Positions 44,681-57,220 of a stretch of 64,000 nt of DNA are shown piece after piece. Both the position numbers and the translations under genes were made by a program. The stretch is from Pyxicephalus adspersus (lineage: Eukaryota > Chordata > Amphibia > Anura > Pyxicephalidae): contig NC_092861.1 in the NCBI RefSeq assembly GCF_032062135.1, positions 120,710,251 to 120,774,250 of the forward strand, in the 5' to 3' direction. Under the pieces are notes generated by a model. It searched no databases. It was not told where the DNA came from and worked only from the letters and a program-made list of their open reading frames with translations. Numbering within the stretch: position 1 is the stretch's first letter; every line of letters begins with the position of its first letter.

Positions 44681-45053
44681 TTTGCCATCTGCATGTCTGT
44701 GCTCAGACAACCAGCTCTGATTTTATTGTGCAATGGGCAGAAGTTTTGTATGGGATCCCTGAACGTGGGGTGAAGTTTGGGATGTGTGCGCTGGGCTGGA
44801 AGCTTACGTGTCCACATGTGAAGAGGGCCACGTCTGCTTAACCCAGCTAGCGGTCTGCAAGGATCCGGGTAATGAGCGCGGGGCAGTCATAGGGGGCGGG
44901 TCTCATTAGCATACGTGGCCACACCCCCTGCTCTCCTAGAACTGCCATCATTGACTTTTGCTGGGATGGTGCAGAGAAAGAAGAAGCAGATGTTCTGTAA
45001 AACTGTTTGCTTGTCTCTTCCTATAATCAGACATGTTCTATTTATTAGTACAC

Positions 45054-45366
45054 ACCAGGCATTCTCAATCAGGCTACCTCCAGAGGTTTTAGGGGTTCCT
45101 CCAGCAGTGGTAGAATGATCCCCAATGCCGAATAATATGAGAGAATTTCCCACTGGCTTCCAATCTAATGGCTTAATTTTGCAATGGGCATCCTAAATTA
45201 GTGTGGTGGCCAGTGGGAAGAATACCTCTAACATTGCTGGCCAGTAGGAAGAATGTCATTCTTACAGATAACCAGAAAGACCATTGCTGTCACTTAATGT
45301 GACCTGAGAGGTACAAACTGCTTTGTTCATGGACCCCCCAGCAACCTCTGGAGCAACAATTTAATA
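45054..45366 (-). repeat. hAT-like repeat 'AGGGTTCC' family, copy with both arms
   Basis: The left end has ACCTCCAGAGGTTTTAGGGG and the right end ACCCCCCAGCAACCTCTGGAG, an inverted pair. Internal CAGTGGGAAGAATGTCATTC and GCTGTCACTTAATGTGACC match the 27.86-kb copy directly and the 38.87-kb copy in reverse. Confidence 0.5.
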
Positions 45367-45706
45367 ATATTAATATTAATAAACAGTGTTTATGATCACA
45401 ATTAAGGAATGTTACAATTTTTACACTTTGCGTTTTGTTTTTTTTTGTTTTTTTTTTACTGGCTGTGCTTTGTGTCATTCATTATTATTGCTCTGCAGAG
45501 AAAGGTAGAGGTGTAAATTGATCATCTCTGGGGGTCAAATGCTCCATTATTCTGTTTTGTTAGCCCTTTGTCTTTTTTTTTTAAACTCTCTGCAGCCTTC
45601 TGATCATGCTGCTAATGTACCGCGACCTGTAGATATAATCTTCTATTTATTTTTTTATCTTAAAATGATTCCAAAGGTTTCTGTGAGACAGAAAAGTTGG
45701 GAAAAT

Positions 45707-45728
45707 CATATATATATATATATATATA
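45707..45728. repeat. (AT)n microsatellite
   Basis: Alternating A-T run of about 22 bases. Confidence 0.9.
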
Positions 45729-47351
45729 ATGTATGTGTGTTTTCCAGCCATTGATCCTCCTGGGGTTGTTGGGGGTTCATTGAGCAGTGAATGGTGGACT
45801 GATCTCTAGTTCATATAGGAGGAAATGGAAAAAGTATTGTGTCTTAGTGCTGCTGATCACTCCCCAACACCTCTTATATATTATAAACATGATCCCTCTC
45901 AATTCTTACCTCCCTTAAAAATGTTTGGGTTTCACATAGCATTGGTAGGGCTGACCCAAATGTGGTCTAAAAGGGGCCCCCGAGTTGCAGAGACACCTTG
46001 TGGAACTTCATGGTTTGCCCCTGATGGCCCTTTACCTAAAATCTGAATTCCATGTAGAATACACATGTGTAGCCTTTACCAGCCACATATCTGCAGTTCT
46101 GTAATCCTTTTAATCCAGGCATGTTAGGCCTGCTTTGGACCCCCACCAGCCTTGAATGGGATGATGAAAGAACATTGGCACACTAATGAGCTCATCACTC
46201 TGCCCACCTCTGAGGACGCTCCTGATGTTAGCACCGTGCAAGGTTATACTGACACATGTATCATAGTGCTCACCCTCCTTGTACCAGTTAGAGAGCTGCT
46301 GTGCAGGAAGCTAAAAAAAAAGTAGATTTGAGTACTTTTGTCACTTGTATGCAAACTTCCCTTTATTATTTGTAATTAATCCATCATTTGGTCCAGTTTT
46401 GCATTTCTTGCTAAGGACTTTCTAGGGACTAAAACTGCATTTTACCTCTCAACATTTGCAGATATGTATGCCATTATTATAGACAAGGAAGGGCTTGTGT
46501 AATGGGGCAGATACCTACAGTCTCATTTTACAAAGTTAAGGAAAAGCAGGGTAATGGGGCAAAAGATAGTAGTTGGCGATTGGAACTGTTTATGGAAATA
46601 TCTGTCCTCCAATTATTGTACACACATGCGAATTTGAGTCTGGTGAATGTGCATGTTTGTGTATGGGGAAAGTGGAGCACTTTGGGTTCTGCTTATCCCA
46701 GTGATAAATGATAGTAATTGGTCAGAAATAATTTCATACACTTACTTGTTGTGCCATATATTTTAAATGGTATCCCCAGCACACTTTGCACACCACACAG
46801 ATGTGTAGCACCATGTTGGTGTTCAGTGCCATGTTGGATACCACTTTGTATGTTTTACTATAGCAACTGAGTACACACTCACTGTATGTATATCAAACAG
46901 GCAGGCGGGTAGATTAGAAAGAAGCTCAGATAAAAAGGTTGCAGAGTCACAGATGGGAGGGGTAGTAAATTGGATTAGCAGGACAGCCTAAAAGAATGTC
47001 CTGAATCCAAACTAGTCTAGCTGTGAATTTTTACATATAATACACTATACCTACAGCTATGTTCACTTACATTGTGGTGAAGTGTGCTAAAAAATCCTGC
47101 TTGATACATTGATGAATAAAATACAGCATATGTGAACTCTTTGTGAATGAACCATCAGTTGCCTCAAAGAGCCATAACTAAACAATATTCCTCAGTCCCC
47201 ATTACAAGATAGAATTGGAGAAATGTAGAAATGTGGGAAGTAGAAGTAGCTATGAAATCCCTGTTGTTCTTTTTGTACCTTTTTATTTTTTGGAAAATAT
47301 TGAAATACAATAGGGAACTAAAGGGACTCAGCCAATCACTAGCAGGGTTAT

Positions 47352-47515
47352 TGTTATTATTAATAATATTAATCAGCATTTATATAGCGCCAACATATTA
47401 CGCAGCGCTTTACATTAAATAGGGGCTACAAATGACAGACAGTGACACAGGAGGAAGAGAGGACCCTGTCCAGAAGAGCTTACAATCTAGGAGGTGGGGG
47501 AAGTAACACAATAGA
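47352..47515 (-). repeat. L2-type LINE 3' end, copy 8
   Basis: Minus-strand copy with an ATT-rich tail at its left (GTTATTATTAATAATATTAA), then CATTTATATAGCGCCAACAT, TACGCAGCGCTTTACATTAA, GACACAGGAGGAAGAGAGG and GAGCTTACAATCTAGGAGG. It is well preserved. Confidence 0.75.
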
Positions 47516-47744
47516 AGGGTTTCATCATTGTGCATGGGATTGGATTTATAAATAATATACACTTCCTGACTTTCAGTTGTTACTTATTTGTTAGGTGGCA
47601 TGACAATTATTTGCTTGGTGCAGATGTTAGACAGAGACTAATGCTGACCACACACTAATAGGTTTTCTGTAAAGTCCTATGCAACATACTCATCAAGGTT
47701 GTAGAAATCTTCATGCCTTAAACTATTAGTCAACCATATTGAAG

Positions 47745-47777
47745 GTGTGTGTGTGTGTGTGTGTGTGTCACACACAC
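47745..47777. repeat. (GT)n followed by (CA)n, perfect palindrome
   Basis: About 12 GT dinucleotides run directly into CACACACA, so the right part is complementary to the left. It can form a hairpin as well as Z-DNA. Confidence 0.9.
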
Positions 47778-49110
47778 ATTTTAATTCCATGTTCCCCAAT
47801 GTGAGTTTTTTTGTCTGTGTACCCTCTTCATACTTCCTCTGGTGCCACCAGTCCTATAGGGCATATTGGCAGTGAATACCGTTCTGGTGGTGCATGATTA
47901 CACAGCCTAGGCTCAGAACTCTATGATACAGTGGCACTATGGTGAAAAATATTATAGGTTATATTGTGTTTTAAAATAAAAAAATAAATCTGAAGGGGGG
48001 GCATTTGGTGGGCCTGCTGTGGCTATGAATAAATGTACATCTGGAGTTCCAGCTTTAGCTAAAAGATCCTGAAACTACCTGTTTCTGTATTTCAACACCC
48101 ATTTAAGTTTCTGTTTCCACTGCTGATTCAAATATTTCACCTTCCAATGTGCCAAAAAAAAAAAAAGACCATGCTGGAGGATTCCTGCCACTGATGCTAC
48201 ATACTTTCTTGCCCTCCATATTGATTGAGGGCTCATTCACACTGAGTAGGTTACTAATTTTCACAAAGCAGAGATGGACAAAAATAAATCTTCCTCCTCC
48301 CTTTAGCAGAGTTACATAATGTATGGCCTGCATCACTTAGGATGAGCATGGACACAGTTATTCTAATATGATTGTAATGACATAATTAGCTCAAGTCCCT
48401 GTGGAGCCAGTCACGGGATCAATGTGATGTAACAGACAATTGTTATATTAACAAGACACTTCTGTACTATCCCTGCAACAAAGACTTCCTGTGCTTTCTG
48501 CAGAGATTATGCTTAAAATGGATATCTACTAATCACAATTTTAAGAAAAATTTGATTTAAGATCTTGATATCGCCGAAGGGTAAACTTTTTTTTTGAAAG
48601 TGCAACTTCCTATTGTTTGTTTCTGTTGGGGATTTATGCCAGCTTTCTGATCTGGTGACTACAATGCCAGTAGGACAGCAAGTCCAAATGAGTGGAGAGA
48701 CAGCAATAAAAACCTGACAGTGTAACTCTTCTCACTTTATTCAAAACCTATCAAAAAAATGGTGTTATACTTGACATGTACATTATCATTTTTCTGTGTC
48801 ACTCTTTTGGTTTTGGGTTATTCAGTCATGATAGAGGTCTGCTGGTATCTGACATTTGCAGATGTTTTGTATGGAGTGTTTATTCGGTTGGCCACTTTAT
48901 TGGCTCTGTGTCATTTGTAGACTCCACCAGGAGTACATATTTCACGGTAACCGTGCCGAAGCACAATTGGATGACCATTATGCCTAAACAAGGACCTTTA
49001 TGGTAAAATCACAAAGTATTCTTTTGATAAAAGAGATTTAAAAGAAAACAACATTTCAAGCTTTCATGAAGTTAGGCTTAGATCTTCTCATGTAATAAAT
49101 ACATTCAGTG

Positions 49111-49296
49111 GTCCTGACTTAATAATTGTCTCCAAGGCTGGAGAGGATACACTTTTATCAGTGAAGCTGGGGGATCCAGCAAACCTGGAATAGATTTCAT
49201 AAGTCATTTGTTAACATTCCAGGTTTGCTAGATCACACAGCTTCACTGATGAAATTGTATACTCTCTAGCCTTGGATAGCTTTAATAAATTAGGCC
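49111..49296. repeat. palindromic MITE 'CCTGATTTATTAAAG', copy 3 (short)
   Basis: Arms TCTCCAAGGCTGGAGAGGAT and CCTTGGATAGCTTTAATAAAT are kept, but the central loop is deleted, giving about 186 bp. GTGAAGCTGGGGGATCCAGC pairs with GATCACACAGCTTCAC. Confidence 0.75.
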
Positions 49297-50126
49297 CAAT
49301 GAGACTGAACACCAGGCAATAGCAAACAGAAAGGTCGCCAATGGCAGCCTGCATATTTCTGAACAAGTTTCTTTTTAATACAGTGTTCTTTTTTTAAGCC
49401 AGGTGGGAAGAAGCTGCAGGCGGGTGGCAGCCCTTGTAATATTCAATTTTTTGTGGTGGTTACTGAAAAGTGCCAGGTGGTATACCCCCCAGCTAAAAGG
49501 GGCTGGGGAGAACACTGCAATATATCTACCTTTCTAATATTGGGTTATCAGGCTTTTGTAGTTGTGTTGGAATAATGTGTCACTCCCAAAAACGAGAGAG
49601 GTCCATTGACCTGGCTACTTCTCCATTCCCATTTTTGGAGTGTGTCTTGCGTTCCTCCATAGTGTGACCTCCATGGAATTGAAGAATGATGTGTTTGTGG
49701 GACATAACACAACATCTGTGTGCTCTGTGAGTGATATGGTTTACTGTAGCAGGCGGCTTTTAAGATGTGGGCCCAATGTAGTTTTTCCTCTATAAAGAGT
49801 GTGACCCAGGTTTCTAGGTTATAGGACCTTTGTACTGTGTGTTTACTATATTTACTCATTCTTATCTTCAAGAGGAGGACAGGGAACAGATAATAAAGAC
49901 AGCACAACACATCCCTAGTCTGTACATACCTGTGTGAATTTTTTTTTTTTTTTTTTCAGGTGCCAAATATATCAAACATCTGATTTTTGAATTGATGTCT
50001 TTTTTTAATATTAATAAACATGAGGGAGCTAAGCAATCAACCAACCCAAATGTTAGTTGCGTGATCTGTCCTGTTGGCATGATTGGGCAACCTGCATGTG
50101 TATGGATGACTTCTGCATGACTGTTT

Positions 50127-50400
50127 GGCTACGTACACACATGCAATGTTTCCCATCTGATAATTGGCTCAGGGCTAATATCGGACGAGAATCTTGCGTG
50201 TGTTCAGTGCTCGTTGTCCATCGTCTGAACGACCGTCCTGGTGGATTGGGGAGAGAGTGCAGTGGGGAGCTGCTCTGTTGTTCTCCCCTCTCCATAGAGT
50301 AGAACAGTGGTGTATTTCAGCACTCGTTCCTGCATTGTGCAGTCATTTGTCGTTAGAAAGATCTTTTCCAAAGACAATTATTGCACGTGTGTACTTAGCT
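50127..50400. repeat. palindromic MITE subfamily 2, inverted copy
   Basis: Begins GGCTACGTACACACATGCAA and ends TTGCACGTGTGTACTTAGC. The interior order (ATTGGCTCAGGGCTAATATC, CGTCTGAACGACCGTCC, CTCTCCATAGAG, CACTCGTTCCTGCATTGTGC) is the reverse complement of the copy at 36.86 kb. Confidence 0.75.
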
Positions 50401-53400
50401 TTATAAGTAGAAAAAAATGATTGGGAAGTTTGAACACACAATTATTGCTGTTGTATTCAGGTTCTTTGTCTGGTTCCCATATTGCCTCTCTCTCCATAAG
50501 AATGCACTGCAAATTACTCTGAGGCCATGTAATCTACAAATTGGCTTTCTGTCTTCATGATAGACAGGGGTGCCACCTTTTCTGCAAAAAAGCAATACCA
50601 ACTATTTTTAATAACATTGGCAACAAGTATCATTTTCACTGGCAAGGTGGCAACCTGATTGCAGTCCACCAAGTGACGTCTGTGGTCAGGTCTCCCTGCA
50701 TGTCTTACCAACCTCTGATGTTTGTAGCATGATTCTTTTTTATTAGCACAAAATATTGAGCAGAGTAAAAAAATAGTTCTCTTAAATCTTCCTTTTAAAA
50801 ACAAAAATCTATTAGACACTGAAAATACACTACAATTGTATAGCTGCAGCAATTTCTGTATGAGTGGTGATATAATTCCTTAGGTTAATTATTGTTTATT
50901 GACTGCTACATATATCACCCTTTTGCTCTGCTACACATAGGTCACTAATATCGTATGAACATATTGTACAATGCTGTTGTCACACTTGCTGACTTTAGTC
51001 ATCACAAAATTGTTCAATAAACAGAATAATCTAGATTTGTGTGTTGATTGCTGATTAATATGTATATACTGTCATCCTGTTGGGGACATGCCATGGCTTA
51101 ATTGAGCCCAGACCTGTTTAACAACTCTTCACTGGGACATATGGGTATTGTCATTGTAGTCTTATAGTGATTGTTGGAAGTGTGTATTATGTGGTTCACA
51201 TTTAATGAACATTGTTTAATCATTGGATAATTTGGAGTTTAGTCAATTTAGACCCATGAAGCAAATGTAACAAGATAAACAAATCTGACAACAGTTTGAA
51301 ATGTATTATTAGAATATTGAAAACATTACCCCCTTCTTACTTAATGGGAATCTCCAGTCCTCTGTATAATTGCATCCTTGCCTGTATTTATTCCTAAAAA
51401 GTTTTTGGCAGTGCAGCCTCTTCCACTTCTTTCAGTCCAGTACATGCACTGGATCCTAATCCATATCTGTGGTTTGTTGAGAAGGTTCCTCTTAATTTTT
51501 GTCATGGCACGCTGTTTTAAAACAAACCTGGAATTATGCATTATCATATGTTTTATGCATTTCCTCAATCAAGCTGCTCTTCCTTTTTTTTCTCATCGGA
51601 ACTACCTTGTCATAAGACCAAATGACTTATTACATGGTGCAAAAGAAAAGAACAGCTATGCATGTATCCGGTCTAAATGGTTAACATGTTTACAAAGGCA
51701 GCATTCATGAATGCAGTGCACAGATGTAAAATTGAATGAAGGATACGTGTATTGTACAATATTCTTTTACCTGGTGCTAGTTCATATATGTGTGCGTCTC
51801 TTGTATGTATGATTTGCATACATAAATAATATACATTGGAAAACTGTATAGGAGAAAAGGTATGGTTATCCTAAATCTACAGCATGCAAATTTCCCAAAT
51901 TTGCAGTTGCTTGGATTGTAGAAGTGAGAATTTGACTACAGACACATATGGTATTAGCAGAGCCTGAAAAATATTCATAAATCATGTCTTCTAAGGTTGA
52001 ATGCACTGATAGTAACCAGGTATAAATACATATCAGGTGTGTTTTGCTATGTTTTCTGATGCTCAGTTTTTCTGATGCTCAGTTCCGCTGATCCGCTGAG
52101 AATGCTTACAATTCTAGGTAACTAATTAAATATAATGCTGCCTCAGCCTCTGGGGACCCCTTAATTACCTGCAGTGCACAGTTGAAGTGCAGAACTGTGT
52201 TCAGAGACTTTACTCTAGATCGTAAAAGACAAATGAGGGCAGCACTTTATAGTCATGTTACTGACACATCATTAATACTTTCAGCTTCTGTTCAACTCCT
52301 GTAGGGTATTCTGTAGGTACGACATATTGTACTGTAGTAGGTATTATTAAATACTTACTACAGTACAATATATATATCAAATAAAACCTGTTTCAAGTTT
52401 AAACTTGAACTATGTCACTATATTTAATGGAGTATTTTTATTTAGAGGTTTCATTTAAAATTTGGATGCATTTTGCACCCAAAAGTTAAACATTAACAGC
52501 TCTGCACACAGCCCTGACATAGCTACCTGCTGGGAATGAATGAACATCCAAAAGCATGCATGGATTTACATTATTATGTCCTGACCAACCAAAATGGGTT
52601 CTCAAAAAGTTTTGACACCCAAAAGAGAAGTTGAAGGTGGTAGCGTGGCCAGGTAAGTAAAAAAAAAAAAAATGTGATTAGGCCGTTAATTTGATTCCAA
52701 GTCATCCCACACTCACCCAGCCTTTGACTGGACAGTGAAAAGATGAACAGCTATAAGACAACCACTTTTGTCACCCTTCCTTCTCTGTATATCAGCCTGC
52801 TTCTTCAGCACATGAACTGATTGGCTCCTTGCCCTGGTCCCTTTTTTCACTCCAGCTCTGCTGGAGTACTTCTGATAGCTGCACCTAAACTAGTATTCTT
52901 CTTATTTGACATTTCCACCGAGTTCTGCTTTAATGTATATTGCCGGGTTTTAATGATTGGGTTAATTTTTAGTGATTAGAGTGTTTAGGTTTAGTAGATC
53001 AGCCTCCCAAGTTCAATAGGCAAAATACCTTCAGCATTTAGTCTGCTTCATACTGCAGCCACTTTACTCCACCAAGGTTCATACTGCTTTCAAAAAATCC
53101 ATTTCCACTGAAACTTCAGGAAGTTGCTATTTTTACATTTGTCTGGAGTACCCATCTGAAATGCTCAAGGATATCAAATCCTTTTTCTTTTTCCTACTAA
53201 ATATTTGAGTGTCAGGTTGGGTCCTATGTAAAAAAGTCTGTGTCTGTTTTGGCTGCCTGCTAAAAGAGCCCCAGTGTTGGCAGACATGTCTGCCACGGGA
53301 GTCTGTCTGCAGACAAGGCACAGAGCCTCCACTGTTTCATTGTCAGGAAACTTTCCTGGGTTTCCCGTATAGGCCAACACTCTGCTGTCCAGGAAAAAAA

Positions 53401-53544
53401 ATATGCAAACTGGAAAGGCTGATACAGCTCCTCAGCTGGAAATGTCTTTAGAAAAGGACTTATATTCATAGAAAAATGCATAAAACTTTGATCTATGTAG
53501 CTGTAGTTATCTTTTTGTCAACTGTAAATTTAAAATGCACTTAA

Positions 53545-53652
53545 ACTGTATTTAATGTACAGCTCTGCGTAATATGTTGGCACTATAAAAATTCTGTTTA
53601 TTATTATTATTAATATTATTATTATTATTATTATTAATAATAATAATAATTC
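53545..53652 (+). repeat. L2-type LINE 3' end, copy 9 (terminus only) with (ATT)n
   Basis: TATTTAATGTACAGCTCTGC, TTGGCACTATAAAAATTCTG and then about 65 bases of ATT/TAA triplets. The triplet run itself reverses (ATT then TAA), forming an inverted repeat. Confidence 0.7.
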
Positions 53653-53881
53653 ACAAAAATTTAATATGTTGCAGCCTCCTAGACTTTAGATGTGTTGGCT
53701 TACAGTGGTTTCACAAATTTATTTACACATTATTACTTTTTGAGGAATGTTAGTTTTACTTATTTCAGTTAATAACATATTTTCTCAATGTGAGATCACC
53801 CATTCACTGTCCTGTATCCATTTAAAGGGCAGTGTTGTCACCCTAGGGCAGAACAACTTTTGCCTTTCATCTCTATTCCTT

Positions 53882-53897
53882 GGGGGGGGGGGGGGGG
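53882..53897 (+). repeat. G16 homopolymer
   Basis: Sixteen consecutive G in an AT-rich intron. It could form a G-quadruplex; its exact length in the genome is likely to be imprecise because of sequencing slippage. Confidence 0.85.
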
Positions 53898-55730
53898 TGT
53901 TCTGTAATTTAAAGTTGTAAACTGAGCAGGGATAATAAAACTGCTTAAGATAACATTGCACAGACACTTACAAGCTGACTGGATTTTCGCAGTATCAACA
54001 GGTATCTTTTTGCATCGATTCTGCAGATAGAACAACAAATCATCAATATAACATACCAAATGGGAAAAATGTTCCATGCTTTACATTTAGTTTGTTATTA
54101 AAATCTGCTTATTCAAGAGATATTCTCCTGTGTTGCCGCGTAATCAACTAGCAGAGATTTGGAAAAGATTGAAGGCACAGGAAGAGGCTGCTGATCTTCC
54201 TGCTGATACTTTTGGCCACCAAAGTATCCAATTTTGCCACCGTTACATAGTGTTTCAAAGAAGCCCCTATCAGTGTAATGGAGAATGAAGGAGCAGGAGC
54301 TCAGAGTTCTGTGGCATACTCCCATCGACAGTCTGGCTACACCCCAAAATTTGTTAAAAGTGGACTCCAGACACAACACACAATTTATTAATACATGCAC
54401 AATTCCAATAGATGTGACTGCTTTTGTTTAGTTGTGTACAAAAATTTGCACAGCCTTTTGGACTTATAGAAGGATTGGAGTGTGTCTAAAATACTTTGCT
54501 GCTTCTATGAGTTTTGGACATTAACTAGTCTTTGCAAAATGCAGTTGATTTACCTTTGAATCCAAACCTCAAAACGCTTTGATTGAAAGCCGATTTCTGA
54601 TCTCCTGGCGGTTGATTTTCAAGCTTTCTGCTGTAGACAAGAGACAAGTTTCTAATGTTTATCTTCAAGAGAACCCATCAAGTCATGGTAACTATTGATT
54701 CAGAAGATTAAAGTTAAGACTAGTATTTTTTAGAACTAGGTCTCAATATTCCTCTATGTGCATGATTTCTTTAAAATCTCTCTAACCAGTATCTTCTGAT
54801 GGCTAGTATCTTTATTGTGCATCCTATATAAATGTTCGCGTGGGCAAAAGTCTTTAGCAAGTTTGCTGGTGACTAATCCCAACACATCCTATTACTGAAA
54901 CATGTGCACCACAGATGTGCCTGGATTTTTTTGAAGTTAGTATTTAAAGTAATAGAAACCATTTTATGAAGAAACAACAAGGTTACTGTGCAGAAACATG
55001 TGAATTATACATGGTTTTGTTTGAAAAGTGGAATTTAACTGCTGAAGCTGCACACATAGAAGGCAATTCCCTTTCCTGAATTGTGTCCCCGCGTAAGCAG
55101 CCATATTGGAAGGGTGATCTTTATTTCTCTATGTCAGGGATTATTTCCTAATGACTAGTGATCAATTGACTGGTGGGGAATATTGAATAGTCATTAGAAG
55201 AGGTTTAGGAAGCACTGATCTGTAGTTACTACAGAAAGAACAGGAAGACAAAAAATCACATCTAAGGACTGATAATGAAATATTTGTTTTGGGTTTAGAT
55301 AAACTTTATTTTCCATGGGCTCCATGAAGTATGAGGAGAAAAATAAACTTCTAGGATAGAATTCAAGCAATAACATTCTTTTCCTAAATTCTGATGTAAC
55401 CTGCCTCGCTTATTATAGTATAAATATTATCAGGTCTTTTATGGCATGCAAAATGTGCAGCGTGCTTCCTGAGTACAGTAAATAATAATAAAATGGCCCT
55501 CCATGGAGCATTTTCATTTCCAGATATGTATATTCAGATTGCTTCAGGTGTTTGTTTTGGTAAAATGTATGCAAACTGGCTGCTGGCAATTTTTTGTGCT
55601 TTGGTTTGACTAGAATGGAAACTATAGAGGTATATCTTTCAAGTAATTTTTTTGGTTAGTAAAAACTTTTGTATATGATTACCTAACTTTTACCTACTTT
55701 TTGATTTAGATATCCAGAGGAAAAATCAAG

Positions 55731-56796
55731 ATGGATTTCTACGATCCTCAGACTTTAGGAGCGATGGTGTTTGGAGGTTTTATGGTTATATCGGCTATTG
55801 GCATTTTTCTGGTATCTTCCTTTTCCATGAAGGAGACCTCCTATGAGGAAGCATTGGCCAAACAGCGCAGAGTGCTAGAAAAGGGCCAGCTGCCTAAAGT
55901 AGATAAGAAAAAGAAGGATAAACTCCTTGAGAAGAAAGGAAAGTCCAAGAAAAATGATAAACCCAATGGGAAAATACCAGAACAGGAGGCTTCTCTAGAA
56001 AATGAGCAGAACAATATTGAACCAGAGTCCAAAGTTGTAGTAGAGGAGGTGAAAATTCAGGAAGCTCCAGTAATATCAGTAGTGGCCCCAGCTCAAGAGA
56101 AAGCAGCACCATCTCCTAAGGACAAGAAGAAAAAGCAGGAAAAGCAGGACAAGAAAGTCCAGAAAGTGGAACCATCCCAGAATCCAGTGGTGGCTGTGAC
56201 CAAGCCTGTATCAAAGCAGGCTGCAGTTTTGGAAGTTAATGTAGCTGCAGCACCTCTTGCCAAGTCTAAGCCAAGTCAATCAGCTACCAATGCCAATCCA
56301 CCTAAAGCAGCCACTAGCTCTCAGAAATCTCAGTCCAACCCATCAACAGCTAGCGTTCATTCTGGTAAAGCCAGTGGAGCAGCCACCAGCATTCCCTCTG
56401 GTAAAGCCCAGTCCGGTCAATCTACCACAAGCAGTCAGTCTGTAAAATCTCAGGCTAATCTGCCAGTCACCAGCACTCAATCCTCTAAAGCGCAATCCAG
56501 CCCATCTGGTAACAATTCTCAGGTCGCTAAAACACAGTCAAGTCAGCCAATTGCTAATTCCCAGGCTGCTAAAACTCAATCAAGCCCACCAACCACCAAT
56601 ACTCAATCTACTAAAACTCAGTCAAGTGCCTCAGCTGCCAGTTCTCAATCTGCTAAATTGCAATCAAGCCAACCAGTCGCCAACTCTCAGTCTGCTAAAT
56701 CAAGTCCACCAACCGTCAAAAAAGCAGAAGCTGTTGAGCAAAAATCTGAACCTGCTCCAAAAAAGAAAAATGCACCAAAGAAGAAAGCTGAGCCAG
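55731..56796 (+). CDS. RRBP1: RRBP1 (p180), first coding exon: membrane anchor, basic region, repeat domain
   Basis: Encodes residues 1-355 plus one base of codon 356. RRBP1 anchors to the rough-ER membrane and binds ribosomes and microtubules. The start MDFYDPQTLG is the conserved RRBP1 N-terminus, and the ATG lies 21 bases after an acceptor (TTTGATTTAG, 55,700-55,709). A single transmembrane helix spans about residues 9-31. The SMKETSYEEALAKQ segment and a run of Lys clusters (51-75, 130-145) follow, as in the mammalian protein. Residues 199-323 form a Ser/Gln-rich repeat with lysines at 199, 213, 225, 239, 253, 267, 281, 295, 309 and 323, one every 14 residues except one gap of 12. This differs from the mammalian lysine-rich decapeptides. 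The exon ends AGCCAG at 56,796 before GTTGGT, phase 1. The reading frame stays open 12 codons into the intron. Confidence 0.93.
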
Positions 56797-57125
56797 GTTG
56801 GTTGTCTGCAATTGTATATTTATCTCAGTTGTATTGAAGTGAATGTATTGTTCTCAGAATGCCGTCACCTATGGTTTGTATTTCCATAGTTATATTAAAG
56901 GTAAACCAAAGGAAGTGAGAGTAAGAAGTAGCTGCACCAACTCCCTCAACCAAACAGGTTTAATGTGAAAGACCCAGCACTTGGAGGGATAGAAAAATTT
57001 TTATTATTTTAGTATTTAATTTAGTACCCCTGTCAAATTAATATTTCTCTGCCGTTCATTTCCCCATTAGAGAGGATAGAAAGTTAAAAGTCTAGTCGGA
57101 ATGCATTCCTTGATCAAAATTACTA

Positions 57126-57220
57126 GGACACATGCAGATAGTGTCCTGGACGAAATTCAAACCTGGGACCTAACGCTGCAAAGACCAGAGTGTTAAACCT
57201 CTGAGCCACTGTGCTGCTCC
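57126..57220 (-). repeat. tRNA-derived SINE, head plus start of body
   Basis: On the minus strand, GGAGCAGCACAGTGGCTCAG opens a tRNA-like head with A box TGGCTCAGAGG (57,198-57,208) and B box GGTTTGAATTT (57,153-57,163). CACTATCTGCATG then begins the SINE body, which is truncated. GTGGCTCAG...GGTTCGAATCC heads of this kind belong to widespread fish and amphibian SINEs. It is not a functional tRNA gene because the arms do not pair as a cloverleaf. Confidence 0.7.

Larger units (their letters stand above)
43722..55709 (+). other. RRBP1: RRBP1 intron 1
   Basis: Runs from GTAAGT at 43,722 to TTTGATTTAG at 55,709. It contains the minisatellite at 44.2 kb, hAT-like, L2 and MITE copies listed separately, an (AT)n run at 45,707-45,728, a T-rich run near 45.44 kb and an A/T-rich remainder. 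I see no additional coding exon. The link to exon 1 is inferred and would change if another first exon exists. Confidence 0.45.

Noticed and set aside
44161..44817. ORFs of 88-218 codons on both strands with 12-residue repeats, looking like a novel repeat protein
   Set aside because: They are forced by the minisatellite period of 36 bp (divisible by three) and 35 bp (cycling through all three frames). The same repetition is open on both strands, and there is no start context or splice logic.
45825..46046. 73-codon ORF in intron 1 as an alternative RRBP1 exon
   Set aside because: No flanking consensus splice sites in the right phase and no similarity to RRBP1.
57126..57220. Functional tRNA gene
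   Set aside because: A- and B-box-like words are present, but the sequence continues into a SINE body and no cloverleaf or anticodon stem can be drawn.
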